Positions 40,069 through 49,134 of a stretch of 64,000 nucleotides of DNA are shown here, in pieces. This DNA is from Photobacterium frigidiphilum (GTDB lineage: Bacteria > Pseudomonadota > Gammaproteobacteria > Enterobacterales > Vibrionaceae): assembly GCF_003025615.1 (NCBI RefSeq), contig NZ_PYMJ01000006.1, positions 62,001 through 126,000 of the forward strand, read 5' to 3'. The translations under genes were made by a program, and so were the position numbers. The notes beneath the pieces were generated by a model. It ran no database searches and was not told the origin of the DNA. It worked only from the letters and a program-made list of their open reading frames with translations. Numbering within the stretch: position 1 is the first letter of the stretch; the number at the start of each line of letters is the position of its first letter.

Positions 40069-41727
40069 TTAAACTGCCCATAATAATAAGGCGAGTATTT
40101 GTGGTGATAATATTCGTAAACACATCACTAATGGATAGACTGTTGCGTACGATAGCGCTGGAGCCCCACTTGTTGGATGTAAGCCATTGGCAAAAGCAAG
40201 AGCTGGTGGATCGGTCATTGAGCCCGCAAGCATGCCGCAGATAGTAAGGTAATTAAGCTGCCCCACAATGCGAGCTAGAAATCCGACAGTAAGTAGAGGT
40301 ACTAAGGTGATAACAATACCGTAGCCCATCCAACTTAAACCGTCACCGTTTACCAGTGTATCAACAAAGCCACCACCAGATTTTAGTCCAACAACGGCAA
40401 GAAATAACACAATACCCATTTCTCGTAATGCCAAGTTAGCACTGGGTGGCATAAACCAATATAGCTTACCAATACTACCAATACGTGCAAGTACGAGTGC
40501 AACAAGTAACGGTCCGCCTGCTAAGCCAAGCTTAATTGCGGCTGGAAACCCCGGTAAATAGAAAGGAATCGACCCTAATAAAACCCCTAAACCAATGCCC
40601 ACAAATACTGGCAGCATTTGTACCTGTTGTAACTTTTGATGGGCATTACCTACAATACCACTAACAGATTCAATGGCTTCTTGGCGCCCAACAAGGTTTA
40701 AAATATCACCAAATTGTAATGTCGTTTGACTTGTCGGTACTAATTCAACACCAGATCGGTTTAAGCGTGATACCACAACGTCATATTTTTCTTTGAGATC
40801 AAGGTGGCTAATTTTTTTACCCAAAACGATTTCATTGGTTACCACTAATCGCTGAACCCTTAAATCTGTTCCTCGGGTTGATAGCGATGCATCTACAACT
40901 TCGCCAATCACTAACCGTGCTTTTTCGAGGGCATTTTTAGCCCCGACCAAATGGAGTAGGTCATTCGTTTCAATTCGCGTATCAGGTCGGGGAACATGCA
41001 ATTTCTCGCCCCGTTTTAAGCGCGAACAAACAATGTCACCTTCAGTTAATGCTGGCACATCTTTAAGCTGTAAACCGTTTAAATTGGGATTACGAATTGC
41101 AACGTTAAGGGTGTGTAAGTTTTGTTTTTTATGACCGTTTTGGAGTTCAAACTCTTCCGCTTCTTTGTCAACATTGACACGAAAAGCCAAGCGTAAAATC
41201 CACATGGTTAATAAAATTCCGCAAATACCAAAAGGGTACGCAACGGCATAACCCATGCCTGTTAGGTCAAGCATACCTTCTTGTGCACCAAGTTCAGTGA
41301 GTATCTGCTGACCAGCACCGAGTGAGGGGGTATTAGTGACAGCACCCGAGAAAATACCGAGAATAACAGGTAGTGGAACATCAAATATTTTATATAAACC
41401 GATAGCAACAATACAGCCTAGTAAAACGACCAATGCAGCAAAGGCGTTGAGCTTAAGTCCAGAGCTTCTTAGTGAAGCAAAGAACCCTGGCCCGACTTGA
41501 ATACCAATGGTATATACAAACAGTATTAACCCGAATTCTTGTATAAAGTGCAAGGTATGTGAATCAAGAGCGACGCCCCATGAGTCAGTAAAGTGACCAA
41601 CAAAAATGCCGCCAAACAGCACCCCGCCAATCCCTAATCCAACACCACAAATACGCCAATTCCCAATCCATAAGCCTAGCACTGCAACCAGCGCTAATAT
41701 GCTGATAGATAGTGCAATATCACTCAT
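40069..41727 (-). CDS. yidE: YidE-type putative transporter (AspT/YbjL family)
   Basis: A 552-residue inner-membrane protein. Two blocks of about five membrane segments (1-180 and about 375-552) flank a cytosolic region with two TrkA_C (RCK-C) domains (about 205-360). [16 protein letters not shown] and the matching [14 protein letters not shown] are the duplicated family signature. Length equals E. coli YidE. The aspartate:alanine exchanger AspT belongs to this family, but YidE itself has no proven substrate. AGGAGA precedes the ATG. It is monocistronic. Confidence 0.88.
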   Translation of the reverse strand: MSDIALSISILALVAVLGLWIGNWRICGVGLGIGGVLFGGIFVGHFTDSWGVALDSHTLHFIQEFGLILFVYTIGIQVGPGFFASLRSSGLKLNAFAALVVLLGCIVAIGLYKIFDVPLPVILGIFSGAVTNTPSLGAGQQILTELGAQEGMLDLTGMGYAVAYPFGICGILLTMWILRLAFRVNVDKEAEEFELQNGHKKQNLHTLNVAIRNPNLNGLQLKDVPALTEGDIVCSRLKRGEKLHVPRPDTRIETNDLLHLVGAKNALEKARLVIGEVVDASLSTRGTDLRVQRLVVTNEIVLGKKISHLDLKEKYDVVVSRLNRSGVELVPTSQTTLQFGDILNLVGRQEAIESVSGIVGNAHQKLQQVQMLPVFVGIGLGVLLGSIPFYLPGFPAAIKLGLAGGPLLVALVLARIGSIGKLYWFMPPSANLALREMGIVLFLAVVGLKSGGGFVDTLVNGDGLSWMGYGIVITLVPLLTVGFLARIVGQLNYLTICGMLAGSMTDPPALAFANGLHPTSGAPALSYATVYPLVMCLRILSPQILALLLWAV

Positions 41728-42084
41728 CGTGAGTCTCCTAGCTTTTATTAAACAAAATCGTTGCGATAGTTATTCTCCGAAAAAATCGGTGAAAAGTCTG
41801 CGCCAGAGGTAGTGAAGAGGAACTCAGTAAGGACAGATTTCACTTAAGTGAAAGGAGTGAATAGGGAGTTGATGCCTACAGCTGGTGTATCGGCTTTTCT
41901 GTATCTATGGTTCATATTATTAGCGCATATTTATCATACATTTAAGTGTTTAGACTGATAACTGTGCAGTTAACCAAGATAAAGACGGTGATGGTTACGG
42001 TGGTGTTACTCCTCTGTTTTATTTGTGTTGCGTTGTGGCGATTAGTTGGGGATTAGCGTTGAAAGGGATGAATTAGTAATGATG
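41728..42084. other. Intergenic region upstream of yidE with a perfect 16-base palindrome
   Basis: The palindrome TTTCACTTAAGTGAAA (41838-41853) lies 111 bases before the yidE start and may be an operator. Nothing else is recognised in this stretch. Confidence 0.4.
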
Positions 42085-42110
42085 GATAAAAAAGGGGCTT
42101 AAAGCCCCTT
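42085..42110 (-). terminator. Terminator after nrdJb
   Basis: On the minus strand AAGGGGCTT-TAAGCCCCTT forms a tight hairpin followed by TTTTATCC. It lies just beyond the nrdJb stop. Confidence 0.9.
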
Positions 42111-42151
42111 CAGTGTGGTGGTGATTATTTCTTATAATACGGTTAAGTATA

Positions 42152-42859
42152 TTAACCGCATTTAGAGTCGCCACAATTTAAACAAGTCTGGCAACCATCC
42201 TTGATAATCATCGCTTTAGTGTGGCACTTGTAGCACAAGGTGGCACTAGGCGGAAAACTGCCGTTGCTTTCAGATTCAGCGTTTTCAGCAATTTTTTCTT
42301 CAGCTACTTTAGCTGTAAGCTCTGCTTTTTTAGCGTCTAAAAATGCTTTCTGGTGTACATCCACTTCAGGCGTACCCATCATGCCAATTTTCGTTAAGTG
42401 CTGTTCGATAATATTACCGATTTCAGCAATTAAAGAAGGCACATATTTGCCTTTATTCCAGTAACCGCCTTTTGGATCGAACACTGAACGTAACTCTTCT
42501 ACTAAGAAAGTACAGTCTCCACCTTTACGGAATACAGCAGACATAATGCGGGTCAGGGCAACAATCCATTGGTAGTGCTCTAAGCTTTTCGAGTTAATGA
42601 AAACTTCGAATGGGCAACGTACTTCATGCTCTGTACCTTCATTTAAAACCACATCATTGATGGTAATAAACAAAGAATGCTCAGAGATGTGCTCGGGTGT
42701 TTTCAGCTTGTATGTTGTGCCTAAAAGAATGTCAGGACGAGGCATGTTTTCATGCATGTACTCAACAATTACTTCAGGTTGTACTGGCTCTGCCTGTACT
42801 TCTGGCTCTTGGCTTTTTACTTTAAAGCCCACGATTTTACTGTTAATTTTCTGAACCAT
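42152..42859 (-). CDS. nrdJb: Class II ribonucleotide reductase, small NrdJb-like component (TSCPD domain)
   Basis: A 235-residue protein. The middle (about 45-150) is a TSCPD-type domain as found at the C-terminus of vitamin-B12-dependent ribonucleotide reductases, with HYQWIVALTRIMSAVFRKGGD. The C-terminus has paired cysteines (CYKCHTKA, CQTCLNCGDSKCG) that would reduce the active site or bind zinc. In Pseudomonas aeruginosa class II reductase is likewise split into NrdJa and NrdJb. It starts 20 bases after nrdJa, with AAAGG before the ATG. Confidence 0.88.
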   Translation of the reverse strand: MVQKINSKIVGFKVKSQEPEVQAEPVQPEVIVEYMHENMPRPDILLGTTYKLKTPEHISEHSLFITINDVVLNEGTEHEVRCPFEVFINSKSLEHYQWIVALTRIMSAVFRKGGDCTFLVEELRSVFDPKGGYWNKGKYVPSLIAEIGNIIEQHLTKIGMMGTPEVDVHQKAFLDAKKAELTAKVAEEKIAENAESESNGSFPPSATLCYKCHTKAMIIKDGCQTCLNCGDSKCG

Positions 42860-42879
42860 GGATAGTTAACCTTTCTAAC

Positions 42880-45030
42880 TTAATACTTACCGTAGTAACC
42901 TTCTTTAAGCGCATCGTAAAGATTGGCTGCGGTGTGTGTTTCACCGTCATATTCAATCTCTTCGTTGCCCTTAGCTTCAATTGTTGAACCGTCTTCTAAG
43001 TTGAAAACGTACGTTGTATTTTCAAGGTCGCTTTCTTTTACGAGTACACCTTGGAATATTTCAGGATTGAAGCGGAAAGTAGTGCAACCCTTCAAACCTT
43101 TATCGTAGGCATTCATATAAATGTCTTGAAAGTCTTCGAAAGGGAAGTCTGTTGGTATATTGGCGGTTTTGGAAATTGAAGAATCAATCCAGCGTTGAGC
43201 TGCTGCTTGAACATCGACATGCTGGCTTGGTGTAATATCATCTGCGGTAATGAAATATTCTGGCAGTTGAGTTTCTTCACCTGTGCTGTATGGCATTGCT
43301 TTGCTATTCACTAGCTCGCGATAGGCCAGTAATTCAAAGCTATATACATTAACACTTTCTTTTGTTTTCTTACCAGTAACGATGACGTTACGCGTGTAGT
43401 GATGTGCAAAGCTTGGTTCAATACCGTTACTTGCGTTATTCGCTAATGATAATGAAATCGTACCCGTTGGCGCAATGGAACTATGGTGGGTAAAACGCGC
43501 CCCGACTGTTGATAAGGCATCTATCAGTTCTGGTTCAATTTCGGCAACCTGTTGCATGTAGCGGCTGTATTTAGCGTGCAGTACTTTACCTTTTATTTTA
43601 TCGCCTAGCTTGATGCCATCATCTGCCATTTCTGGGCGTTGACGTATCATTTTGGCGGTAATGGTAAATTCTTGCTCCATGACAGGCGCTGCGCCTTTTT
43701 CTTTGGCAAGGCTTAGGGCTTCTTTCCAGCCTGTAATCGCAAGTTCTTGTGCTACTTGTTCTGTAAAGGCAATTGATGCTGCGCTACCGTACTTATGCGT
43801 TAGCATGGTTGTTGTAGAGCCCAGCCCTAAGAAACCCATACCGTGACGACGTTTATGCATAATTTCATGACGTTGCTTTTCAAGCGGAAGCTGATTGATT
43901 TCTACTACGTTGTCTAACATACGCGTGAAAATAGCAACAACACGACGGAAACCATCCCAATCAAATGCAGCGGTATTCGTGAAGGGGGCTCGCACAAATT
44001 TTGTGAGGTTGATAGAGCCTAAAAGGCACGCGCCATAAGGTGGAAGAGGCTGTTCACCGCAAGGGTTAGTTGCACGGATCTCTTCACAGAACCAGTTGTT
44101 GTTCATCTGGTTTACTTTATCAATCAGAATGAAACCCGGTTCAGCATAGTCATAGGTTGACGTCATAATAACGTTCCATAACTTACGCGCAGGTAAGGTA
44201 CGGTAAATTTTACATGCGACGCGACCGTCTTTGTCTTCCACGAAACCTTCAGCCAGCGGCCAATCTGTCCACATGACTGAAGAATCAGTATGTAGTTCGA
44301 GGTTATCCTGTTTCGCTTCTTTTGCGGTTACAGGGAAGACAAGGCTCCAGTCTTTATCGTTCTTAACGGCTTGAATAAATTCTTCAGAAATTAATAGCGA
44401 CAAGTTGAATTGGCGTAGGCGACCATCTTCACGCTTAGCACGAATGAAATCGATAATATCTGGATGACGAATATCCATGGTGCCCATTTGTGCGCCACGA
44501 CGACCACCCGCAGAAGACACGGTGAAACACATCTTGTCATAGATATCCATGAAAGACAGTGGGCCAGACGTATAAGCCCCCGCGCCAGATACAAAAGCAC
44601 CACGTGGGCGAAGTGTCGAGAAATCATACCCAATACCGCAACCTGCTTTTAAGGTAAGACCCGCTTCGTGAACTTTACCTAAAATATCATCCATCGAATC
44701 TTCGATAGTGCCTGATACGGTACAGTTAATGGTTGAGGTAGCAGGTTTGTGTTCAAAAGCACCAGCATTCGAGGTGATACGACCAGCAGGGATGGCACCG
44801 TTACGCAGTGCCCATAAGAATTCGTTGTACCAATGTTCTTTGACTTTATCTTTTTCTAAATCAGCTAACGCGCGAGCAACACGTTTGAAGGTATCATCCA
44901 CAGTCTCATCAATAGCGATTCCATGCTTAGTCTTGAGACGATATTTACTGTCCCAGATCTCCATCGAGGTAGATTGGTATGCAATATCGATTGCTTGAGA
45001 TACTTCAGAAGCTGTTGAGGTTTTCGCCAT
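42880..45030 (-). CDS. nrdJ: Adenosylcobalamin-dependent ribonucleoside-diphosphate reductase, NrdJa component
   Basis: A 716-residue class II reductase that makes deoxyribonucleotides with or without oxygen, using adenosylcobalamin as radical source. The first active-site Cys is in STINCTVSG. The radical Cys and Glu are in ATNPCGEQPLPPYGACLLGSINL, and SSIAPTGTISL is also conserved. The redox-active C-terminal part is on the separate nrdJb. The start at 45030 (MAKTSTAS) follows AAAGGTG; an upstream ATG at 45069 is less likely. An NrdR-box-like site overlaps the probable promoter. It depends on B12, linking it to btuCD in this window. Confidence 0.94.
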   Translation of the reverse strand: MAKTSTASEVSQAIDIAYQSTSMEIWDSKYRLKTKHGIAIDETVDDTFKRVARALADLEKDKVKEHWYNEFLWALRNGAIPAGRITSNAGAFEHKPATSTINCTVSGTIEDSMDDILGKVHEAGLTLKAGCGIGYDFSTLRPRGAFVSGAGAYTSGPLSFMDIYDKMCFTVSSAGGRRGAQMGTMDIRHPDIIDFIRAKREDGRLRQFNLSLLISEEFIQAVKNDKDWSLVFPVTAKEAKQDNLELHTDSSVMWTDWPLAEGFVEDKDGRVACKIYRTLPARKLWNVIMTSTYDYAEPGFILIDKVNQMNNNWFCEEIRATNPCGEQPLPPYGACLLGSINLTKFVRAPFTNTAAFDWDGFRRVVAIFTRMLDNVVEINQLPLEKQRHEIMHKRRHGMGFLGLGSTTTMLTHKYGSAASIAFTEQVAQELAITGWKEALSLAKEKGAAPVMEQEFTITAKMIRQRPEMADDGIKLGDKIKGKVLHAKYSRYMQQVAEIEPELIDALSTVGARFTHHSSIAPTGTISLSLANNASNGIEPSFAHHYTRNVIVTGKKTKESVNVYSFELLAYRELVNSKAMPYSTGEETQLPEYFITADDITPSQHVDVQAAAQRWIDSSISKTANIPTDFPFEDFQDIYMNAYDKGLKGCTTFRFNPEIFQGVLVKESDLENTTYVFNLEDGSTIEAKGNEEIEYDGETHTAANLYDALKEGYYGKY

Positions 45031-45159
45031 TATGAATGCACCTTTATGTTTGTTGTAATTCAAGCACAACAGACACAGTTTAATGCGTCATCCAGACTGC
45101 ATTATGTGTGTTTAAGAGCCAATACGTGGTTGCCTCTTATGTTGAGGCGACAGATGAAA

Positions 45160-45192
45160 ACACAATATATGATGATCTTCTAGTCTTGACAG
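45160..45192 (-). promoter_or_regulatory. nrdJ promoter with overlapping NrdR-box candidate
   Basis: On the minus strand CTGTCA (45187-45192) and TATATT (45164-45169) are 17 bases apart, a good sigma-70 promoter. The -10 lies within TCATCATATATTGTGT (45160-45175), which matches the NrdR consensus ACACWATATATWGTGT at 13 of 16 positions. A weaker second box is at 45193-45208. Confidence 0.6.
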
Positions 45193-45346
45193 CCACTATA
45201 TCTGCGATTGTAAGTATAGTGTTACATGAAACGATCGGGCTTGTTTTTTCAATGTTTGATAACTGTGCCTTGTAAATAAATGGCAGAGAAAATAATACAG
45301 AATGTCGAGAGGAAAAGGTGTGATTAGAATAGTTTTTTGAAACAAA

Positions 45347-45369
45347 AAAGCACTCAGTGTGAGTGCTTT
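45347..45369 (-). terminator. Terminator after the first porin gene
   Basis: AAAGCACTCA (45347-45356) pairs with TGAGTGCTTT (45360-45369), loop of three. On the minus strand it is followed by TTTGTTTC. Confidence 0.88.
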
Positions 45370-45415
45370 CAAATGCGACTGTGATCAAATGCGACGGTGA
45401 TTAAATGCAGCAGAT

Positions 45416-46438
45416 TTAGAAGCCGTAGCGCAAACCAAGCTGTAATTCATCTTCATCATTATCACCTTCGCCACCTTCACCTTCATCAAGCAAATTGAAT
45501 TTGTAGCTACCAAAGAGAGCAACACTGCCCATGTAGCGAGCATATTCAATACCGATGAAGTCGATATCTAACGCCCCAATGTCATCAGCTGAGTAGTAGT
45601 TATATGTCATGTTGATGGTGTTATCGCCAAATGAGTAACCCGCATACAGGTCTACGGCACTGAAATCAGAATCACTGGTGCCATCGAACGAAATATCACC
45701 ACCTTGATACATGGCTGCCAGCCAGATCCCATCATTGGCATATTTAGCGGCTAGTAGGTAAGTGTCTGATGAGTCAGTATCAAACTGATTACCATAAGTT
45801 TGATCACTTGCGGCATAGCCAGCCCCGAGTTCTAATCCGATAGGTAGTTCATAGGCAACAATCGCACCATAACCATCACTTTGGCTATCAGAATTAAAAT
45901 TACCATCAATTTGGAATGTTAATCCATAGCTGGTGGTTGTCGCGTAACGGAGCATATTTTTAGCTCGGTCAGCTGTCGCGACGTTATATTCGTTGGTGTA
46001 ACCACTGAATGTTTCGGCGACATCTGTCCAGTCAGTAATATAGGTAACGGCATTTACCTGGTGACCATAAAAAACATCACCAAAACTGGTTTCGGCACCA
46101 GCATATAAGTGACGAGTATTCATTGCTACATCATCAGAGCCGCCATCAGTTTTTTCTGTCAGCTCAAATTCATATTTACCGACGAAAGTAATGTCTGAAT
46201 TATATGTTTGTTTACCATCGACAGTTAAACGAACGCGAGATTTATCTTTGTACGTACTGTCGTTGGTTTCTATACCTGCGTTATTAAATTCTTTGTTAGC
46301 ATCTGAAATATTAGCGCGAACTTCTGCTCGACCTCCGACGTTAAAGACTGTGTTGTCATCTTGATATACTGTTGCTGCTGAAACTGGAATTGAAACGGTT
46401 GCCGCTGCCACTACGATGGCAATGAATTTCATATTCAT
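45416..46438 (-). CDS. Outer-membrane general porin, OmpU/OmpL-like
   Basis: A 340-residue porin that would form a trimeric 16-strand beta-barrel for passive diffusion of small solutes. The signal peptide is 1-21 (ending in SIPVSA before ATVYQDD). Alternating amphipathic strands follow (NVGGRAEVRANI, YNVATADRAKNMLRYATTTSYGLTFQIDG), and the terminal strand LQLGLRYGF ends in Phe, as required for BAM assembly. I chose ATG 46438 for spacing to AAGGG; ATG 46447 is possible. The acidic loop near the C-terminus (EGEGGEGDNDEDE) is unusual. It is a paralogue of the next gene, each with its own terminator. Confidence 0.9.
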   Translation of the reverse strand: MNMKFIAIVVAAATVSIPVSAATVYQDDNTVFNVGGRAEVRANISDANKEFNNAGIETNDSTYKDKSRVRLTVDGKQTYNSDITFVGKYEFELTEKTDGGSDDVAMNTRHLYAGAETSFGDVFYGHQVNAVTYITDWTDVAETFSGYTNEYNVATADRAKNMLRYATTTSYGLTFQIDGNFNSDSQSDGYGAIVAYELPIGLELGAGYAASDQTYGNQFDTDSSDTYLLAAKYANDGIWLAAMYQGGDISFDGTSDSDFSAVDLYAGYSFGDNTINMTYNYYSADDIGALDIDFIGIEYARYMGSVALFGSYKFNLLDEGEGGEGDNDEDELQLGLRYGF

Positions 46439-46665
46439 TTTTGTCATCCCTTAACTAGAATAATTTTGTTACTCCTCGAAGCTTTTACGGAAAAAAAGTT
46501 ACTAACTTCGTGAAATAAACTCTAGTCCGGATATTTATAAAAAGGTAACCAGACTCACGTAAATATTTAAGAAATAAGCATTATCGTGCGTGATGATTGG
46601 TTTGTGCATATATAACTTGAAGTAATGGTTTGATGGGCTAGTGTTAAAAGTTAGCAATAAAAAAA

Positions 46666-46683
46666 GGCACTCAAAAGAGTGCC
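46666..46683 (-). terminator. Terminator after the second porin gene
   Basis: GGCACTC and GAGTGCC with a four-base A/T loop, followed on the minus strand by TTTTTTATTG. It lies 44 bases past the stop codon. Confidence 0.9.
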
Positions 46684-46727
46684 GAAATAAAGCAAAAAAA
46701 ATAAAAGTGGATTCGGTTAGGTATTGC

Positions 46728-47804
46728 TTAGAAGTTGTAACGCGCTAGCACTGCAAATTGATCAGCACCTGAATCGTTACCGAAGTTATCTTTATCTGTT
46801 ACGCCTAACTTATATTCAGCAGAGAAAATCATGCTACCAGGTGTCCATGCTGCACCAATTAGGCCATATGAGTATTCTGCTTTAGTGTCATCATCTTCTA
46901 GACCGTTGTAACCACCGTATACTTGGTACTCACCACCGCTAACAAGATAAGCTGCAATGAATTCGTAACCAGTTGCATTTTCAGCAACGCCACTTACACC
47001 CGCTTTATTAGTAACATTTTTCAGGTTGCCATTTACACTAGTGTGGTTTTCGTACTGACCGTACTGGCCCGCAACATAAAGCATATCTGATTGGTATAAA
47101 GCACCTAATGTCCATGTTGTATCGTCGGCTTGGCCTTCATACTTTGTAAGGCTGTATGCACCACCCAGACTAATACCGAAATCAAAGTCGTACGATAGGG
47201 CACTTTGCAGGCCGTATTCACGGTGAGTTGTGCTAGCCCCTGTTTTAATATCATCGCCTTCAAATTGGTATTGCACACCAATATTCAGGCCATTAATGGA
47301 TTTACGGTAAGATAATGCCTCATTTGCACGGCCTGTACCTGAATCACCGTGACCGTCTGTTTCTGCACGACCATCGTAGGTACCAGACGCTTCACCACCA
47401 TAGATCCAGAACACATCCGTCCAAGCGGTGATGTCGTAGTACGTTGACCATTGCTTACCGAGTGTAATTGTACCCACTTGCTCGTTAAGGAAGTACACAT
47501 TGCCTAAACGGTTGCTGAAGTCTTGGCTGCCACTTGCGAGTGCATCGTAGCCCCATTCTGCTTTAGCTCCAGCTATCCAGCCTGGAACCATTTCATGCTC
47601 AAAGCCAAAGTTAATACGCGAACTGTTGTTTTCTAGCTTGGTTGTGCTGTCTTGGTCATTCACGCTTTCTGTATATTCAGCACGGACAGCTAAACGACCA
47701 CCGATGGTCACTTTAGATGCGCCATCTTGGTACACTGTTGCTGCTGAAGCTGATGTTGAAATTACTGCTGCTGCCACCGCTAATGCGATAATTTTCTTAT
47801 TCAT
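46728..47804 (-). CDS. Outer-membrane general porin
   Basis: A 358-residue porin. The signal peptide is 1-21 (ending in TSASA before ATVYQDG). The start of the mature chain is almost the same as in the neighbouring porin (ATVYQD..., GGRLAVRAEY). The C-terminal strand is QFAVLARYNF with terminal Phe. The loop-3 region includes GEASGTYDGRAETDGHGDSG, and it carries charged repeats. AAAGGAATTATAATA precedes the ATG. Photobacterium and Vibrio porins of this type are often ToxR- or pressure-regulated, which cannot be read from the sequence here. Confidence 0.92.
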   Translation of the reverse strand: MNKKIIALAVAAAVISTSASAATVYQDGASKVTIGGRLAVRAEYTESVNDQDSTTKLENNSSRINFGFEHEMVPGWIAGAKAEWGYDALASGSQDFSNRLGNVYFLNEQVGTITLGKQWSTYYDITAWTDVFWIYGGEASGTYDGRAETDGHGDSGTGRANEALSYRKSINGLNIGVQYQFEGDDIKTGASTTHREYGLQSALSYDFDFGISLGGAYSLTKYEGQADDTTWTLGALYQSDMLYVAGQYGQYENHTSVNGNLKNVTNKAGVSGVAENATGYEFIAAYLVSGGEYQVYGGYNGLEDDDTKAEYSYGLIGAAWTPGSMIFSAEYKLGVTDKDNFGNDSGADQFAVLARYNF

Positions 47805-48273
47805 TATTATAATTCCTTTAAATATTCATGTTGTTACGGCATTTACTCCAAATGCGTAGAACTATTTAAAGCTGAAAAATCAACACGCGTAAGTAAAATC
47901 TTGTAAAGAAAATGTAAATTTTAGGTTTCATGAGATTTAGACGTAATTAATCAAAATAGATTCAACAAGTTAGTCTCAATATGCACTTTGTTTTATAGTT
48001 ATTAATTCTTCTAAATTTAAAGAATCATTTAGATGAAAATATAAAAATAATCATTTTAAAATAAAGGCTTAAGTTGAATTTATTGATGATTAAATCACTG
48101 GCGAGTTAATTGTGATGTGGCTCTCATGTATTTGGTGTGTGTTTTTTAGGTTAAGCTTTCGTGTGTTGGGTTTACATATCTTGGATTTTGCGGGCTAGAT
48201 AAGCAGCATGTGCCCGAGGGGAGAAATAAGGATCTTAAGCTTTCTTTGTCTGTATTGTTCATAAGGTGTAAAA
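47805..48273. other. AT-rich region upstream of the second porin gene, no gene seen
   Basis: This roughly 470-base gap must contain the promoter of the porin gene on the minus strand. No classic -35/-10 pair stands out, and no supported coding frame is seen. Porin leaders are frequent targets of small RNAs, which could be tested here. Confidence 0.4.
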
Positions 48274-48297
48274 AAGCCAGCATAAATATGCTGGCTT
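48274..48297 (-). terminator. Terminator after the DsbA-like lipoprotein gene
   Basis: AAGCCAGCATA (48274-48284) pairs with TATGCTGGCTT (48287-48297), followed on the minus strand by TTTTACACC. Confidence 0.88.
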
Positions 48298-48334
48298 AGA
48301 CGTATCAATACCTTGTAACTTAGATGAAACAGTA

Positions 48335-48958
48335 TTAGTTCAGCGTTGTTAGGTACTTGATGGTATTTGCCATATCATCCAAACTTTGGTGTGCATCGCT
48401 TTGTACCATGTATTTACCATTCACAATAAACGCTGGTACAGACGCTAATTGTGAGTTTGCAACGATAGACTCAGCTTCCGTCATTTTTTTATACACTTGT
48501 TTGTGTTGCTCTTCACTTAAGCCATAAGGACTAAGCAGATTATTTGACGTAAAGATTTCTTCTAAGATTACTTTCTTTTCTGCTTCAGTTGCCGCTTCTG
48601 GTGTGTCTTGCGTGTAAGCGAATAATTGTTCCATCAGCTTATCACTAGGCTTACCATCAGTCTGAATAGAGGCGGTATAAAAAATATAAGCTGCGACCTG
48701 TGCGCTTTCATTAAATGTCACATGTACTTTATCTATATTTACGCCTGCCATTTTCTTTATCTCTGGCAACATGGTTTCCATGCTACGGCAATGCCCGCAT
48801 GAAAGAGAAAATACTTCGACAACCATCGGCATATCGGTGATCGGCGTTGATATTTGCGTGTACTTCTCACCTTCTTTAGGGGTGTTAGTGTCGTTGCAAC
48901 CCACTAAGGCGACCATGGTAAATAGTAAAGCTAAAGCGGGTTTAAAATACTGTTTCAT
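48335..48958 (-). CDS. DsbA-family thiol:disulfide oxidoreductase, probable lipoprotein
   Basis: A 207-residue protein of the DsbA family. The start at 48958 (MKQYFKP) gives a lipoprotein signal with lipobox LVGC, lipidated Cys21. The thioredoxin fold has the active site CGHC at 54-57 in VFSLSCGHCRSM and a cis-Pro loop LASVPAFIV. The CGHC pair differs from the CPHC of E. coli DsbA and is more typical of isomerase or reductase variants. A longer frame to 49069 has no better start. It is divergent from yegD and distinct from the CPYC protein at 32938. Confidence 0.87.
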   Translation of the reverse strand: MKQYFKPALALLFTMVALVGCNDTNTPKEGEKYTQISTPITDMPMVVEVFSLSCGHCRSMETMLPEIKKMAGVNIDKVHVTFNESAQVAAYIFYTASIQTDGKPSDKLMEQLFAYTQDTPEAATEAEKKVILEEIFTSNNLLSPYGLSEEQHKQVYKKMTEAESIVANSQLASVPAFIVNGKYMVQSDAHQSLDDMANTIKYLTTLN

Positions 48959-49134
48959 AGTTAATCTGTCTGTCTGGTTATTTATGAAGGGGTGATTATG
49001 CCTGCTCATGCAAAAAATAACTGATTTTAAATCAAATTTGAGCATTATCTCGTAGAGATATTCAGTCAAAGCCTCTTGGTATTATAGGTAAATCAGTATA
49101 AAATCGCCGACCTTTTTCTAAGTGGATACTCGGG

